NCBI GenBank assembly: GCA_001817685.1
Contig: MHIV01000010.1
Span: forward strand, 1-30,185
Direction of reading: 5' to 3'
Source of the DNA: Candidatus Colwellbacteria bacterium RIFCSPHIGHO2_02_FULL_45_17
Lineage (GTDB): Bacteria > Patescibacteriota > Minisyncoccia > UBA6257 > Colwellbacteraceae
DNA length: 30,185 nucleotides
The stretch's first letter is position 1. Each line of letters opens with the position of its first letter. Below are positions 29,472 through 30,185 of the stretch, piece after piece. Below the pieces are notes generated by a model that had not been told where the DNA came from, made no database searches, and saw only the letters and a list, made by a program, of their open reading frames with translations. The position numbers were made by a program, and so were the translations under genes.

Positions 29472-29866
29472 GGAGGTAATCCAGATAGTAGCTTTTCTCT
29501 AGAAGTTTCCATTATCGGTCATCGACTGCTCTTCACATTCGGAAACCCAAAGGAGTAAAGAGGAAAGTCCGGACACCCCTTCGACTTCGGTCGAAGAGCA
29601 AGGTAGCGGGTAACGCCCGTCGCACGTAAGTGTAGAGGTGCGAGCAGTAACGGTCTCGACTCGCAAGAGTCGGACGAACCCAATCCCAACGTAGAAGGTT
29701 CTGCTTGGCTATAGGGATAAGAAAGCCAAGATGAAACGGCAAAATCCTTACCCGGGTGCAAGGTCGTACTCCGACTTCGGTTGGAGAGTACCGCATGAGC
29801 CCGAGAGTAATCGAGGGTCTAGATAAATTACTATCAGATACAGAATCCGGCTTACGGATTGCCTCC
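29472..29866 (+). ncRNA. rnpB: RNase P RNA, bacterial class A-like
   Basis: RNase P RNA matures the 5' ends of tRNAs. The ends are set by helix P1: GGAGGTAATCC at 29472-29482 pairs with GGATTGCCTCC at 29856-29866. The conserved core is plain: GAGGAAAGTCCGGAC near 29560 (CR-I and 5' P4) and ACAGAATCCGGCTTA near 29840 (CR-V and 3' P4), with AGATAAATTACTATC just before. A CUUCGAC-UUCG-GUCGAAG hairpin and a CGACTC-GCAA-GAGTCG hairpin with a GNRA loop are visible. The segment where P15-P17 lie in E. coli is short, a single hairpin at 29766-29791. A weak promoter (TTGTTG at 29433, TGTTAC at 29456) may precede it. Confidence 0.95.
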
Positions 29867-29870
29867 AAAA

Positions 29871-29909
29871 CAGGACTATCTCCCAAGATAGTCCTGCTTT
29901 GTTTTTTTT
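29871..29909 (+). terminator. Intrinsic terminator of rnpB
   Basis: CAGGACTATCT at 29871-29881 pairs perfectly with AGATAGTCCTG at 29886-29896 around a CCCA loop, followed by CTTTG and a run of T. It starts four bases after P1 of RNase P RNA. The 3' arm and T-rich tail recur at 30050-30068 (see repeat). Confidence 0.9.
29886..29904 (+). repeat. Direct repeat, copy 1 (rnpB terminator 3' arm)
   Basis: The 19 bases from 29886 match 30050-30068 at 18 positions (C29897 versus T30061). This copy forms the 3' arm and tail of the rnpB terminator. The repeat encloses 145 bases with a folded RNA-like element. Confidence 0.8.
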
Positions 29910-29925
29910 AAAGAGAGTGAGTATA

Positions 29926-30031
29926 CGTCATGAAGAACATCCCGCAGGTTCTCTCGCTTGGGATTATGGAGAGAACCGAGGGCGAAGAAAATCCAGCCGC
30001 TGGAGCTGGATTATTCTGGTTCTGAATGACG
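29926..30031 (+). ncRNA. Candidate three-way-junction RNA element after rnpB
   Basis: CGTCAT-GA-AGAAC at 29926-29938 pairs with GTTCT-GA-ATGACG at 30019-30031: six plus five pairs separated by a tandem G-A/A-G mismatch, a motif that forms sheared pairs in RNA. Inside are two perfect hairpins, GGTTCTCTC/GAGAGAACC (29947-29955 with 29969-29977) and AATCCAGC/GCTGGATT (29990-29997 with 30005-30012). Together they make a three-way junction. No coding frame of note runs through it and I know no matching family. Whether it is transcribed alone or as read-through from rnpB cannot be seen. Confidence 0.5.
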
Positions 30032-30049
30032 TGTGCGAGCGAACCACCC

Positions 30050-30068
30050 AGATAGTCCTGTTTTGTTT
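30050..30068 (+). repeat. Direct repeat, copy 2
   Basis: Second copy of the 19-base repeat, 164 bases downstream of copy 1. It lacks the complementary 5' arm (CAGGACTATCT) nearby, so it cannot form a terminator locally. It follows the three-way-junction element after 18 bases. Confidence 0.8.
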
Positions 30069-30185
30069 GTTCGTGCTAAAATGAACGAACATATAAACAC
30101 ATTTCGTCGAATCAATATGAATGAGTTTATATTCTATGGAACGTCTCGGAGACATTTGAGCTTGGTGTCACCTTCGGTGACTCAA
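30069..30185 (+). other. Non-coding end of window with dyads
   Basis: No gene is supported here. TGTTCGT at 30068-30074 and ACGAACA at 30085-30091 form an inverted repeat around a TGCTAAAAT extended -10-like sequence. At the very end, TCACC-TTC-GGTGA (30168-30180) forms a hairpin, with TTGAG (30156-30160) and CTCAA (30181-30185) able to extend it. This may be the beginning of another structured RNA or a leader cut by the window edge. Confidence 0.3.

Noticed and set aside
29519..29886. Antisense open frames across rnpB (80 and 117 codons)
   Set aside because: They lie opposite the conserved core of RNase P RNA and have no recognisable protein features.
29899..30155. Short open frames on both strands after rnpB (61 and 63 codons)
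   Set aside because: Composition and start context are unconvincing and they run across the predicted RNA helices.
1..30185. CRISPR arrays, insertion sequences, integrases or phage genes
   Set aside because: No regularly spaced repeats or transposase/recombinase-like proteins were seen; the only direct repeat is the pair near rnpB.

Overview
This window reads as a chromosomal segment of a Candidate Phyla Radiation (Patescibacteria) bacterium, most likely of the Parcubacteria type. The reasons are the S10-spc ribosomal protein cluster without an L30 gene, an L5 without its usual N-terminal helix, an L22 with a long charged tail, a short prolyl-tRNA synthetase without the editing insertion, two MreB paralogues, very tight gene packing with many start/stop overlaps, and few visible Shine-Dalgarno sequences. 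UGA is used as a stop (for example at the end of rpsQ and rplC), which argues against the UGA-glycine code of Gracilibacteria and Absconditabacteria. No mobile element, CRISPR array or tRNA was seen. All genes but one lie on the + strand.

Layout. (1) 1-1389: 3' part of tuf, then rpsJ. (2) 1390-1544: a promoter followed by an intrinsic-terminator-like hairpin that ends 5 bases before rplC, a candidate attenuator. (3) 1545-10783: rplC-rplD-rplW-rplB-rpsS-rplV-rpsC-rplP-rpmC-rpsQ-rplN-rplX-rplE-rpsZ-rpsH-rplF-rplR-rpsE-rplO-secY. L3 has lost about 60 internal residues and L15 is only its N-terminal half. (4) 10791-12765: adk, map and a UPF0200-like P-loop kinase. (5) 12762-14081 (minus): a membrane-anchored PEGA-domain protein. 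(6) 14102-23886: envelope, shape and housekeeping genes: murA, a first mreB, holB-like, frr, rseP, proS, then mreB-mreC-mreD-mrdA. (7) 23893-26833: GalT-like transferase, DedA protein, tpiA, GtrA protein. (8) 26834-27077: a promoter, a compact structured RNA of about 120 nt with its own terminator, and a possible pgk promoter. (9) 27096-29416: pgk, a DHH phosphoesterase, RNase HI. (10) 29472-29866: RNase P RNA with terminator. (11) 29911-30185: no protein gene; a predicted three-way-junction RNA-like element flanked by 19-base direct repeats, then further dyads up to the window edge.

How it works together. The first third supplies ribosome parts and the Sec channel. The middle provides a peptidoglycan precursor enzyme (MurA) and most of an elongasome (MreB, MreC, MreD, PBP2; no RodA here). 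The end holds two glycolytic enzymes and nucleic-acid turnover functions.

The most interesting signals are: -10-like hexamers placed 6-7 nt before the start codons of adk, mreB1, tpiA, gtrA, murA and pgk, suggesting leaderless mRNAs; the orphan structured RNA upstream of pgk; the three-way-junction element after rnpB; the reduced L3 and L15; and the rplC leader attenuator.
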